Under the pieces are notes generated by a model. That model was not told the DNA's origin, made no database searches, and was given only the letters and a program-made list of their open reading frames with translations. Of a stretch of 64,000 bases of DNA, positions 41,801 through 50,565 are shown piece after piece (position 1 is the stretch's first letter; every line of letters starts with the position of its first letter). The position numbers were made by a program, and so were the translations under genes. Source of the stretch: Pithys albifrons albifrons (taxonomy: Eukaryota > Chordata > Aves > Passeriformes > Thamnophilidae); NCBI RefSeq assembly GCF_047495875.1, contig NC_092460.1:5384520-5448519 (forward strand). The letters run 5' to 3'.

Positions 41801-42604
41801 CTGACTACAAAGTGGACAACCATAAAGGGAGAACTCCTGCATACCAGTTAGAACCTGCAGCTGGTGCAAACAGGACTACTGGATAACAGCACAGTTGTTG
41901 TGACTGCTGCACTCCACTGGAAGCACAGGCACAGAACTGAAAGCCCTGTGGGTCTCCCAGTGGCCTCAATCACAGCTGGGGCCCATCACTGCTAGTGAAC
42001 CCTTCTCTGCACTGTCCTCTCTCCATACATTAGCCTGGCCCCCAGCTAATTACCTGGATAATGGCAACTTCCCTGCATAACCTTGAGGAGCAAAGGAGTT
42101 CTGGCAACTTTGGTTTGGTTGGATAGGCCATTAGGCTGCACATCACTACCACCACCTGAACCCTTTCTCAGCAGTACCAAGGGTTCAGTGGGAGGCAGGT
42201 TGCTGTGAAGACAGGGCACAGGAGGTGGCATCAGGCCTGCCAGGCCTTGCAACAGTGAGAGAATTTTTAACATCTTTTACTAAAAGACTTTCAATGTTTC
42301 TGAAATAGTCAGAGGATGATCAAAAATTCATTTATTTACTTTGGAGCGTGTCTGACAGGTGGTACAACCTACAGTCATTGTAGCACTATTTTTTTCAATA
42401 TTTACTTCTTATTCATTTTTCAACTGCATGTAGATGTACAAAGAGCAGTGTTCAAAATGAAAATACGAATACTCGATTACAAACATGATACACTCATAGC
42501 AATGACCTTATATTCAGCAGAGTGCTGCTTAGGAGAGCGTTGAGGTGAAATGGAGGGTTCGTTGAACGAAAACGGGAGGGAGAAACGTGCCATCGCTGTC
42601 AAGG
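29804..42604. other. Intronic stretch with two CpG-richer patches and no recognised coding exon
   Basis: Mostly AT-rich non-coding DNA. Two patches (about 35740-36010 and 38100-38740) hold more CpGs than their surroundings and are treated separately. A 183-codon frame at 40975-41526 is the longest outside the CpG island. It is rejected as a gene because one frame of that size is expected by chance in this much sequence. Confidence 0.5.
35755..35932 (-). other. Possible cryptic or alternative exon in MITF intron 1
   Basis: On the minus strand, the same as MITF, an acceptor-like CTTACTCTAG|AAC and a strong donor CACAG|GTACGT enclose 178 bp open in the frame of the 35695-35997 reading frame. 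The patch also has several CpGs. The peptide resembles nothing I know. The length is not a multiple of three, so as a cassette between exon 1A and exon 1B it would shift the frame. It could be a non-coding or first exon, or simply chance. Confidence is low. Confidence 0.15.
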
Positions 42605-42722
42605 TTGATGCTCAAGGAGCGGGAAAGCACCGACTTTCTTTTTCCAGCACTAGGACGGACAGCGGGTCCCTAACAGCCCTTAAGGGAGGGAAACACACAC
42701 ACAGCGCCTCATTCCCCTTTAT
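42605..42722 (+). repeat. Direct repeat unit, intronic copy (CpG-retaining)
   Basis: A unit of about 118 bp running from TTGATGCTCAAGGAGCGGG to CTCATTCCCCTTTA. It aligns over its whole length with 44003-44118, in the same orientation, on the other side of MITF exon 1A. Shared stretches include TTGATGCTCAAG, GCACTAGG, TAAGGGAGGGAAA and ACACACA. This copy keeps five CpGs and has about five extra bases near TTTTTCCAGCAC. Its immediate flanks are unlike those of the other copy, so the homology is limited to this unit. Confidence 0.85.
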
Positions 42723-43193
42723 AGAACATATCTACGCGACGCAGCCGCTTCAGATAAGCAAACAGGATCTATCTCGGCGGAAAAAAAACACTCTACGAAG
42801 AAACAGACCTACCAAGCAAAAGTTTCCAGTCCCCAAGCAATTGGCAAGTAACAAACCTACTCTCAAAGTCGATAAATAAATAAACAAATAGAATAATCCC
42901 CACCGGGAGACCTCGCAACCCTCCTGGAGGCTCCGCCCGGAGGGGTCTCGGCCGCGGCGCTCACCGGGGGCAGGTGCGCCCGCAGCCTCGCCCCGCAGCC
43001 GGCGGGGGCTGCCCCGGTGACAGCCGGGCCCGCACGGCCAACAATGCCCTTTACATAACGCCGGCCCGGCCCGCCCTCCGCCAACAACGCCGCTATTATG
43101 GCAGGAGCGCCCCGCGGCCGCCCCGCCGCGCAGCAGCGCCCGCGGGGATGCTCGGCCGGGACCCGCCGCCCCGCTCCGGCCCCGCGGCCCCAC

Positions 43194-43297
43194 CTGCTCT
43201 TCAGGGGCTGACTCTTCAGCTCGTAGTACGTCTTGGGCTCCTCGTGGAACTCCTCGCCGACCTCGAAGTCCGGCACGATCCCCGACTCCGCCTGCAT
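43194..43297 (-). CDS. MITF: MITF exon 1A, coding part (N-terminus of isoform MITF-A)
   Basis: This is the first coding exon of the microphthalmia-associated transcription factor, a bHLH-leucine zipper protein of the MiT/TFE family that binds E-boxes and controls pigment-cell, eye, osteoclast and lysosomal genes. The exon encodes 34 full codons plus two bases. The peptide begins MQAESGIVPDFEVGEEF and ends in LKSQPLKS, matching the MITF-A-specific N-terminus as I know it from mammals, apart from alanine where I recall serine at residue 3. The bHLH-zip region lies in later exons outside the window. The start has a good Kozak context (A at -3). Translation reads to AGC AG, then a splice donor at 43193 (CAG|GTGGGG), so the exon ends in phase 2. 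The donor departs from GTRAGT. Without splicing the frame stays open to 42863, through GC-rich intron, and would give about 144 codons of non-MITF-like sequence. Identity is very secure; the exact splice position is inferred from the isoform boundary. Confidence 0.96.
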
Positions 43298-43317
43298 CGT
43301 CGCCGCCGCCGCCGCTG
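43298..43317 (+). repeat. Short GCC/CGG trinucleotide run in the presumed MITF-A 5' UTR
   Basis: About five uninterrupted GCC-type triplets lie directly upstream of the MITF-A start codon. Read on the minus strand they form a GGC run following CTCTCCCTCTCGCAG. CGG-type runs in 5' UTRs are often polymorphic in length. The tract is short here and probably stable. Confidence 0.7.
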
Positions 43318-43439
43318 CGAGAGGGAGAGACGGGAGGTTACGGCCGCGGCGCCGAGCGAGCCCCGCCGCGCCGCCCGCCCCACTCCGCTCCGCCCGGCTC
43401 GGCTCGGCTCACACACACAGCGCCGCCGCCCGCCCCGCC

Positions 43440-43452
43440 TGGGACTTGTAGT
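43440..43452 (-). promoter_or_regulatory. ZNF143-type ACTACAA promoter element, minus orientation
   Basis: Read on the minus strand this is ACTACAAGTCCCA, an exact fit to the conserved promoter motif ACTAYRNNNCCCR, which is known to be bound by ZNF143 (Staf) and is common in CpG-island promoters. It lies about 145 bp upstream of the MITF-A start codon and points towards the gene. Confidence 0.65.
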
Positions 43453-43491
43453 CCGCCCCGGGGCCGGCCCGGCCGCCTCCGCCCGCCGCGC

Positions 43492-43504
43492 ACTACAACT
43501 CCCG
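43492..43504 (+). promoter_or_regulatory. ZNF143-type ACTACAA promoter element, plus orientation
   Basis: ACTACAACTCCCG also fits ACTAYRNNNCCCR exactly. It lies 40 bp from the first element and in the opposite orientation, so the two point away from each other. Such elements are frequent in bidirectional promoters. This one points away from MITF, towards the 43.7-64 kb flank. Confidence 0.6.
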
Positions 43505-43565
43505 CCGCGCCGCCCGGGAGGGAAACAGGGCCGGGCCCGCCGCTGTCAGCCGGGAGCGCGGGGAC

Positions 43566-43593
43566 CGCCCCGTCCATCCCGCCCCGTCCATCC
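43566..43593 (+). repeat. Tandem duplication of a 14-bp GC-box unit
   Basis: The unit CGCCCCGTCCATCC occurs twice, perfectly and back to back (43566-43579 and 43580-43593). Each copy carries a CGCCCC GC-box-like core. It lies between the ZNF143-type elements and the CREs. It looks like a recent small slippage duplication in the promoter and may vary in copy number. Confidence 0.75.
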
Positions 43594-43642
43594 GCCGCGC
43601 CACCTGCCGCCCCCTCCCTGCCCGCCGCACCACCCCCCGCCG

Positions 43643-43650
43643 TGACGTCA
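43643..43650. promoter_or_regulatory. Palindromic CRE, distal promoter copy 1
   Basis: A full consensus cAMP response element, TGACGTCA, lies within the 12-bp perfect palindrome CGTGACGTCACG (43641-43652). It is about 345 bp upstream of the MITF-A ATG. CREB/ATF family dimers bind this site, best when the CpG is unmethylated, which fits its place in a CpG island. Occupancy is inferred, not shown. Confidence 0.7.
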
Positions 43651-43679
43651 CGCGGTTCTGACGCCAGAGATACGGAGCG

Positions 43680-43687
43680 TGACGTCA
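43680..43687. promoter_or_regulatory. Palindromic CRE, distal promoter copy 2
   Basis: A second full TGACGTCA lies at the centre of a 16-bp perfect palindrome, AGCGTGACGTCACGCT (43676-43691). Its centre is 37 bp from the first CRE, about 3.5 helical turns. It lies roughly 75 bp from the 3' end of the CR1 insertion that bounds the promoter. Binding by CREB/ATF proteins is inferred from the consensus match. Confidence 0.7.
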
Positions 43688-43762
43688 CGCTGCCGCAGCT
43701 CCCAAGCAACAGCCAGCGTTTTCTCCCTCCGCAAACCTCTGCGGAAGTCCCCTGCAAATTGT

Positions 43763-44202
43763 AGAATCACAGAACGGTTTGGGTTGGAAGGGGTTTAAAA
43801 ATCATCTTGTTCCACCCACCTGCCATGGGCAGGGGCACCTTCCACTAGACCAGGTTGCTCAAAGCCCCATCCAGGCTGGGCTCTGAGCACATCTAAGGAT
43901 GGGGCATCCACCACTTTTCTGAGCAACCCATTCCAGTGTCTCACCACCCTCATGGCAAAGAACTTCCTCCTAATACCTAACCTAAACCTAATCTCCTTTA
44001 GTTTGATGCTCAAGATGCAGGAGAGCATTGACTTTCTGGCACTAGGGCAGACAGAGGGTCTCTAATAGCCCATAAGGGAGGGAAATACACACAGACTACC
44101 TTATTTCCCTTTTCAGAGGGGTCCCTGGTCCTATTACTTCATACCCTTGTAAAAAGTCCCTCTCCCATCTTTCTTGTAGGCTCCCTTCAAGTATTGGAAG
44201 GG
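43763..44202 (-). mobile_element. CR1 retrotransposon, 5'-truncated and interrupted
   Basis: The 3' tail begins at GTAGAATCACAGAACGGTTTG. The element continues through the segment encoding the reverse-transcriptase C-terminus, where a frame with FRLGIRRKFFAMRVVRHWN can be read on the minus strand. It reaches TTTAGTTTGA near 44005. A foreign segment of about 115 bp follows. CR1 sequence then resumes at about 44125 (TCCTATTACTT...CCCTTGTAAAAAG) and ends near 44202. The element lies just upstream of the MITF-A promoter CREs and may mark the outer edge of the CpG island. Confidence 0.88.
44003..44118 (+). repeat. Direct repeat unit, upstream copy inserted in a CR1 (CpG-depleted)
   Basis: This is the second copy of the unit at 42605-42722. 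It lies inside a minus-strand CR1 that resumes at about 44125, so it is an insertion into, or replacement of a few bases within, that CR1. The CR1 consensus and the unit share TTGA at the left junction. Every position that is CpG in the intronic copy is CA, TG or otherwise changed here. Confidence 0.85.
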
Positions 44203-46862
44203 ACCAGCACAAAGGGCTCTTCATCTCCCCTTGGGAACATCTGGCACAGGGCCTCACAGGCAGCAGTGTCCAGCTACAAACATTCCCATATGGCTGCAGA
44301 CTCAGGAATCAGCCTTGCCAGGGGTTCAGTTAGAGGAGAGTGTAGTATGTCAGGCAGGGGAGGGTGTGATAGGTTTGAATGCCAAAAGCAGAGAGCAACT
44401 GATGATAGAGCGTGGGACATTTATGGTAACTTACTTTGCCAGGTACAAAAGAGATGGGCGTTTGCATCCCAGGACTTTGCACTTTTCCAATTAAGTTCCC
44501 CGCACAAGAACCAACAGCTCTAAAAGGCTTCCTTTGAACTTTATCTGCCTTTATAAATAGTCCAAAGCTCATAAACATTGTGAAGAAAGTCACAGTAAAA
44601 TGGAAAATGTGAAGCCAACTGGGCTTCAGTTATTTGCAGCAGAAATGTTTTAATGCCATCTCATCTTCCAGATCTGCTCCTGGCATGGTTAGGATACCAA
44701 GAACAGATAATCTCAGAACACAGAGGTGGGAAGAGCCTCTGCCACATGCCATACAGATGCAGATCCCAGGGAGAGCTGAGGAGGGAGAACTGCATGGGAG
44801 GGTGGCAAGGAGGTCTCAGCACAGCGAAGTTTGGATGGAGTCAGGGATCAGAGATGTCCTGTGACTGTTCAGCCCCTGTGAGTGATGGGGATGGTCCCTC
44901 CTTGGATTCAAAGACCCTGGAGGGTCCCCACTTAGGACTTGTTAAATGATCCTGTTTAGTCTTTATTGTTTTCTTCAGTCTGGGGGTTTGGTGCCACAGG
45001 AAGATGGATTTCAGGAATGGGGCTCTGTTCTGTGTTGAGGGGCTGCATATCAGCACTGACTATCAGGATGTTCCCCTCTCACAATCCAGAGGGCAAGAAA
45101 TCTTCCTCTTGCTTCTGTTTTTCCGTGTGTGGATGACAGGGACCTCCAGTTCAGAAATGCCATAGGAAATTTTATTCATGGCATTTCCCCAGAGCTTTGA
45201 CGTCAATAAATCAAGTCACAGCACAACTCAGAGGTCCAGGACATTTGAGGTTGCTGCTGGTAAACTGATGCCTAATAATTCTGGTGCCATTTTATCACTC
45301 TCAGCTAAAATCACACCACTCCTATTGTGCCAGCAGAGCACTGCTAACTCCAGCAGACCAGAGAAGCCAGAAAAGAGGCTTTTCCACACATCTTTTTCTC
45401 TGTCACAACTGCTGAAGCTGCTCAGGGACTGCTGTGCCAGGGACTGCTCACATTGGGCAGCAATGACCCCTGCTCATTTCAGGCAATGTGAGATTTGATT
45501 AAATAAACTGAAGATTTTTAGCTTGGTTTAGAAATTTAAGTCCCAGGTTATTATGCAGCTGCCAAACTCAAAGCAATGACTTAATATCAAGAGTAATTAC
45601 TTTAATGAATCAGATACAACAAATTGGATAAGGCCCTGAAGAATGTTCTTTTGAGCCCACATTGCAGATGGCTAGGATGGCTCGACAGAGAGTAGGCTTG
45701 CTAACAGTGCTTTGGGAAAAAAAAAAGCAACCAACAAACAAACAATTAAAAACAACTTAGAATAAACCCACTGCTAAGCTACATTTATAGCCTCAACCCC
45801 TGTGGGTTAGAGGGTGTTGCTGAGGAACTGTGTTTTCACAAGTAAGGAATCACTCCATGATTTGTTGAAGGGAGTAAACAGCAGGACTCATCTCTCTGCA
45901 ATGACTGCTTCTATTTTTCCAGGTGTAAAAATGAGACATTTTCTTCTGCTGTTAGAAATGTACAGCTTATGAGCTTTCAGCTCTGCTTTAATTATAGCAC
46001 TAGTTCTAAAGAGCAAAGATCTCTTATGCAAATACCTGTCCTAAGCAGTGCTGTTTCACTTGAGATACCACAGCTTCAGCGGGGCCGGTGTGTGCAGCTC
46101 CCAGGGAGAGAGGAAGCTGGTTTACTTTTCATCAGACTGTGAATCTTTTACTTTCATTCTTCCTCTGTGCAATGCAAAGTTTTATCTGGTGTTTGGATAG
46201 GGGCGATTTCTCATTGCACCTGGGCTGGGACCTTTGCTGAGAAATGCAAAATGCTCTTCTATTCATAATAGATGTCATTCATGTTTATACCTTTTTAGAG
46301 TTTATCTTTCAGGGTAAAAGAACAATACCTCCACTGTGCCTAAGCAGGATACTAATACGTTGGTGAAATTAAAGATTAAGTGATGATTGTGCTGCTGCAG
46401 GGTTTAGATTTCTGTAAAGTTACTCTATATAGTTGGAATTCTGTATAGCTTTGTTGATTGTTTTCCAGTTATGGATGTCAAACTGCTTTAGGGAGGTGAG
46501 CAAGAATGATTATCCAGTTTAGCAAAGTGAAAAACAAAACACAGAAGGGTCATTTATCAAACATCAAAATAGTGGCAGAACATGAATTTCACTCTAGTGT
46601 TTGCATCATAAGCATGACCCTACTAACACTCTTATTTCTGTAATATTGTCCCTCCACTAAGAGCAGTGGCTTACAAGGAAGTCCCAAACACTCTAGGAGG
46701 TAAAATCAGGTTTCATCAGGGGTAGTCCTGTATTCACATAAAGGGATCACTGGGAACGCACAACTTGGTTTCCTATTCCTTGAAACCAGCTTTACTTTCA
46801 AGAACATTTTAATGCAAATCATAGCCAGAATAAAACAAACTGTGTCCATATTGACAACTACT
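44203..46862. other. Upstream flank of MITF, no recognised feature
   Basis: AT-rich, CpG-poor DNA with no coding frame of note (the longest is about 109 codons) and no repeat family I recognise. If the promoter is bidirectional, exons of a divergent non-coding transcript could lie here. I see no clear exon. Confidence 0.5.
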
Positions 46863-47195
46863 GCACTGGGTTTGTGTGGCCAAGTTTTGGTAGCAGGGGG
46901 CTACAGGACAGGGGTGGCATGTGTGAGAAGCTGCGAGAAGCTTCCCCTATGTCCAGTGGAGCCAGTGCCAGAGGACCTGCTGCTGGTTAAGGCCGAGCCC
47001 AACAGCTATGGTGGCAGCACCTCTAGGTCAATGTATTTAAGAAGCAGGGGAAAAACTGAACACCAGCAATTACAGCCATAGTGAGGAGTGAGAAGACTCA
47101 ACCCACAACCTTTCACTATATTTTCTCTTCCCTGGTCAGCTGAGGAGGGAAGTGATAGAGCAGCTGGAACTCAACCACTCATCCCACCACAACTG
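46863..47195 (+). mobile_element. LTR-like interspersed repeat of avian type (probable solo LTR)
   Basis: The run ACTGGGTTTGTGTGGCCAAG, TTTTGGTAGCAGGGGGCTACAG, GAGAAGCTGCGAGAAGCTTCCCC, GCTGGTTAAGGCCGAGCCCA and TATTTAAGAAG matches an LTR-like family I know as common in bird genomes. It has a TATTTAA promoter box about 170 bp in, which fits a retroviral U3. I see no flanking gag, pol or env, so this is probably a solo LTR or fragment. Exact ends and family name are uncertain. Confidence 0.6.
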
Positions 47196-50100
47196 CACGT
47201 TAGTTTGCTCCCTTGAAGGCAATATTTTATTGGCCCACTTTTTTTTAATTATTATGATTGTTTTTCTATTTTTCAAGTTGCATTAAATTTTTATGCCTTG
47301 CTAAGTCCTTCCCAGAGCTGCAAATTAACATCTGTAGCAATAAAGGCAGTCTCAGTGTTTATATGACACTTTTATCTTGTTCTTCACCCAAACTAACATA
47401 ACACCCTCAAAAGCTATGAGTGGTTGTTTCTGGGCTCCCCAGTGTCATACAGACATCTTCACTCTGGTTAGCATTGTTCAGTTATTTTTCAAGTGATGGG
47501 TCTGATTTTGCTAAACCCATTAAAATGTGTTCAACTTGTTAGGCAAATTCTCCTTTTCAGATTGGATTCTCATCAAGACTGAGAAAGCAGCACAAATTTT
47601 CAGAGAACTGAAGGACTTTGGTTGTGCAGCTTTCGAGAAAGGTTTATCAGGAGACACAGAACTTCCTCATTCTGAACGAATGTTTCCTGTGATTTCAGCA
47701 ATGATTTTCAAGATACCATGTGGTGCATAATTTAATATGCAGCAAGAACATTGGGCAGAACTGCTACTTTTTTCCCCCTGGATTCCTCTTTGCAATTCCC
47801 CTATTTGTAGAATCCTCACTTTTAATTCTCATAATTCGTATTTTTCTTCTTCTGCCCTACAAACACCATTTAAAATGATTCTCCCATCAGTAATGTTACT
47901 CTAACCACAGTCTGGGGATCTCTCGCTGACAGCAGGGAGCAACAACATAGATTGATATCTCTATAAGCGGTCAAAAAAATTCAACACACAACTCAGTAAA
48001 GTTCCCAGTTTGGAAGAATTCCTCTGCACCAACTATTTGTGCATTCATGTGAAAAGGAAAGGAAGCAGTCAATGCTGCTATTCAAAAAAATAAACAGACA
48101 TGTGATTTAATTTTGAAGAAAGTTCCCAGACTTTTGCATTCATTCTCTGTATGGTACACTGTGAAATTTGTGAAGAGAATTTAATTTACCCCTGCAGACT
48201 AAAAGACAAGAAGTTATTGCTTTTTATCTCCCTACAAGGCAGAAGAACTATGTGAAAGCTTTCAGCATTGAATACAAAAGAAAGAGGGCATTTAAGTGAG
48301 AGCTTTCAGAGCCCGTGGGAGATAACAGTCTCATAGGAACATCCCTGTCCTGTTTCTTTGCTCCACCGGCTGCATATATTGCCAATTAAAGTCTCCCATC
48401 CCTAATATCTCATTTCTTGTCCCAATTTCTTTTTCTCCAGCCACTGTTTCTTGTCAGATCCCCAGTCAGTCACCCATCTCCTTCCCTCTCCAGCTGCCAT
48501 CCCATCTCTTTGCCCATCCAAGACATGTTCCCCCTCTTTCAGACCTCAGCTCCTCCTCCCAATGATGCCCTCACACATTTATTGCAGATTTAATCAGTTT
48601 CTGCCTACCCTGAATGCTGTTTGAGCTGTATCTTCAACAGGGTGCAATTTTCATCCTTTCTGCTTTCAGATCAAGGGTTTTCCTTCTCCCCACTCAGGAA
48701 GATAAAGTGAACAAGCTCCTCAGCTCTCTACAGTCAGCACCTCGGAAGTGTAACAGCAAGGAAATCCTGCTCCCATTTAGGGTGGAAAATGCCCGAGAGG
48801 GATGAAACCCATGGAAATTTAACTGCTGCATTGCTGTGCCTATACCAGGTACAGTTTTACAAAGAATTACCATTTAGCCTGATTGTCACAAGAGCAGCAC
48901 ATGGCATATCTCAAACATACATGAAAACCAGCAGCCACGTATACCAAGATACTTTTTCTAAGCTTTGTCAGTTCATATGCAGGGCTTTGTTAGATAGGCA
49001 GAAGCAACCAGATGTTTCGAGAAGAAATCCAAAACCCATTTTATGAGGGAGAACAACAGGCCAGCTACCCCATGTCTCAGCAGGACAGCCTGGCTTTCCA
49101 CAGCCTGCCTCACGCAAGATGCTATTGCCAGATCTAACAATTTCACTGCAAAGTTTTCATATGTTTCTCTTAGAAAAAGTTTGGAGTTTTCAGATTGAAA
49201 ATGAGCCCCCTTGTTACATGAATACCCCAGGAGAAATAAGGATAATTCATATTTTAAAATATAGTTTCTAAGAATGTGTCATCAGTTTGGAACAAAGTCT
49301 GAAACCCTGTCAGTCCCAGGGTGGTTTTATCAGCAGAATTGAGGGAGATTAATTCTGCAGCTGGGGCTCCTGAATGAATTATGTTACTCTAATGAGTCAT
49401 TCACTAATTCCTAGTCTTTCCTTTCTTCATCTCTGCCATATTTGGATAGGTAATGGAAGAATTCAAGGGGGAACTGGACAATCTCTCTTGTTCAATATCC
49501 TTGTTTTGATTTTCACATGTTCCTCTTTCCAGATGCTAACTCATGACACTGGTTAGCAACAGCAGCGGTGGCGCAAACAGAAGCTGGAAGAGCAATGTCA
49601 TTCTGACTTGGCTTCAGGGGAAAAAAAAAAAAGCCTAGACTGGGGATTAAGTCATTCCCTCTGGTCCTTCATCAAAAGAATACCCTTCATGATTTCCATG
49701 CTGGAGACTGAGTTTAGTGCTAAAGGCAGATGTTCCTGGGTCCAAACAAAGGTTGTGAGGGAGTCACAGCTGCCTCTGCAGGGAAAAGTGGTCAGTCTTC
49801 CCTGATCTGGCAAGGTATTCAAAGAGGGATTTGCAGGATGGAGAGGAGAGCCTGAAGACTCCTGCCCTCAGCCCATGGCCTGGTGAGCAGGATCTGACAG
49901 GCTCTAAACTGGGCTTCCAGCCAGTAACACCCAGTTGCCCTCGGAAGTGGTGACTGTGCATTTCCAAGTGGAAAGGTTGGGAGTTGGCCTTTTCTTTAAG
50001 TGAAAGATGAGGTTCTCCTGAGCTCTGAGAACTGCTGCCTTTGGAATGACAAATCCAAGGCCAAGAACATGGGCAGAAGAGCTGGCCGCTGTGTCATCAG

Positions 50101-50384
50101 CTCCTCCTGAGGACCACAGGGTTATTCTTCCAGTGGCAAAGCTTTTGGATCTTGCTTCTCAAAGAAGGCATGCAGAGTCATCCTGCTGAGTTCTTGCAGG
50201 CTCTTTGGGGTAGGAAAGGCTGTGGCAGAAACAGCTAGAGCTGCACACCAGCAGGTATCACTGACTAGCACTCAGACATGGCCATGGACAGGCTGGGAAC
50301 AACTGCTTGAAACTCAGTAAAAGTCATGGAAAGAGGTTTGTGAGGGCAAATCTCATTTGGCCAGCACGGCATTGCAAATCCAGT
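47196..50384. other. Intergenic sequence with no recognised feature
   Basis: AT-rich non-coding DNA upstream of MITF. Frames are short (at most 85 codons) and unrelated to known proteins. No FRMD4B or other neighbouring-gene exon is recognisable. Confidence 0.5.
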
Positions 50385-50565
50385 TAATTAAACTGGTGCA
50401 AAGGCCAGAGCAGACATCAATAAACCAGGTTAAACTCTCACTTACACTGATGTAATGTTAATTGTGCACAGCATCAGCGCTAGTTAAACTGATTAGAAAG
50501 TTAACTGGTTTAAATACATTTACCCTAAATACTGGCACTGGTTTAACTGGACTGCTTGAAAATGA
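50385..50565. repeat. Cluster of TTTAAAC/GTTTAA motifs, probable remnant of an old DNA transposon
   Basis: In about 180 bp the motifs TTAAACTGG, GGTTAAACT, TAGTTAAACTGA, GTTAACTGGTTTAAA and GGTTTAACTGG recur on both strands. This pattern is like old amniote MITE-type repeats built of TTTAAACTGG-type words. No intact terminal inverted repeat was found, so classification is tentative. Confidence 0.4.

Larger units (their letters stand above)
1..43193 (-). other. MITF: First intron of the MITF-A transcript (5' part, at least 43 kb)
   Basis: All sequence to the left of the exon 1A donor lies in the direction of transcription and should be intron until exon 1B or an alternative first exon. I searched the translated frames for the MITF common exons, including the glutamine-rich exon 1B and the exon 2 segment, and found neither. 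Alternative first exons (H, M and others) are short and partly beyond my recall, so their absence is not proven. Open frames here are short and scattered over both strands, as expected of non-coding DNA. Confidence 0.85.
42890..43745 (-). promoter_or_regulatory. MITF: CpG-island promoter of the MITF-A transcript
   Basis: A dense block of CpG dinucleotides and GC-rich sequence surrounds exon 1A, in sharp contrast to the AT-rich DNA on either side. It includes many CCGCCC/GGGCGG GC boxes (Sp/KLF type), two ZNF143-type elements, two palindromic CREs and a GCC run in the presumed 5' UTR. I see no convincing TATA box near the ATG, which fits a dispersed housekeeping-type start. MITF-A is known as a broadly expressed isoform, unlike the melanocyte-specific M isoform driven from a separate downstream promoter. 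The transcription start site cannot be placed from sequence alone. It probably lies between the ATG at 43297 and the CRE pair near 43690. Boundaries are by eye. Confidence 0.85.

Noticed and set aside
1..43193. MITF exons 1B, 2 and the H- and M-type alternative first exons
   Set aside because: Characteristic peptides of the common exons were looked for in the minus-strand frames and not seen. Very short alternative exons could still be missed.
42974..43645. 223-codon plus-strand open frame across the CpG island
   Set aside because: GC-rich sequence lacks stop codons. The translation is an Arg/Pro/Ala low-complexity product antisense to real MITF exon 1A.
43338..43757. 139-codon minus-strand frame upstream of the MITF-A ATG
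   Set aside because: Gly/Arg-rich translation of promoter and presumed 5' UTR DNA. It runs through CREs and GC boxes and has no protein family resemblance.
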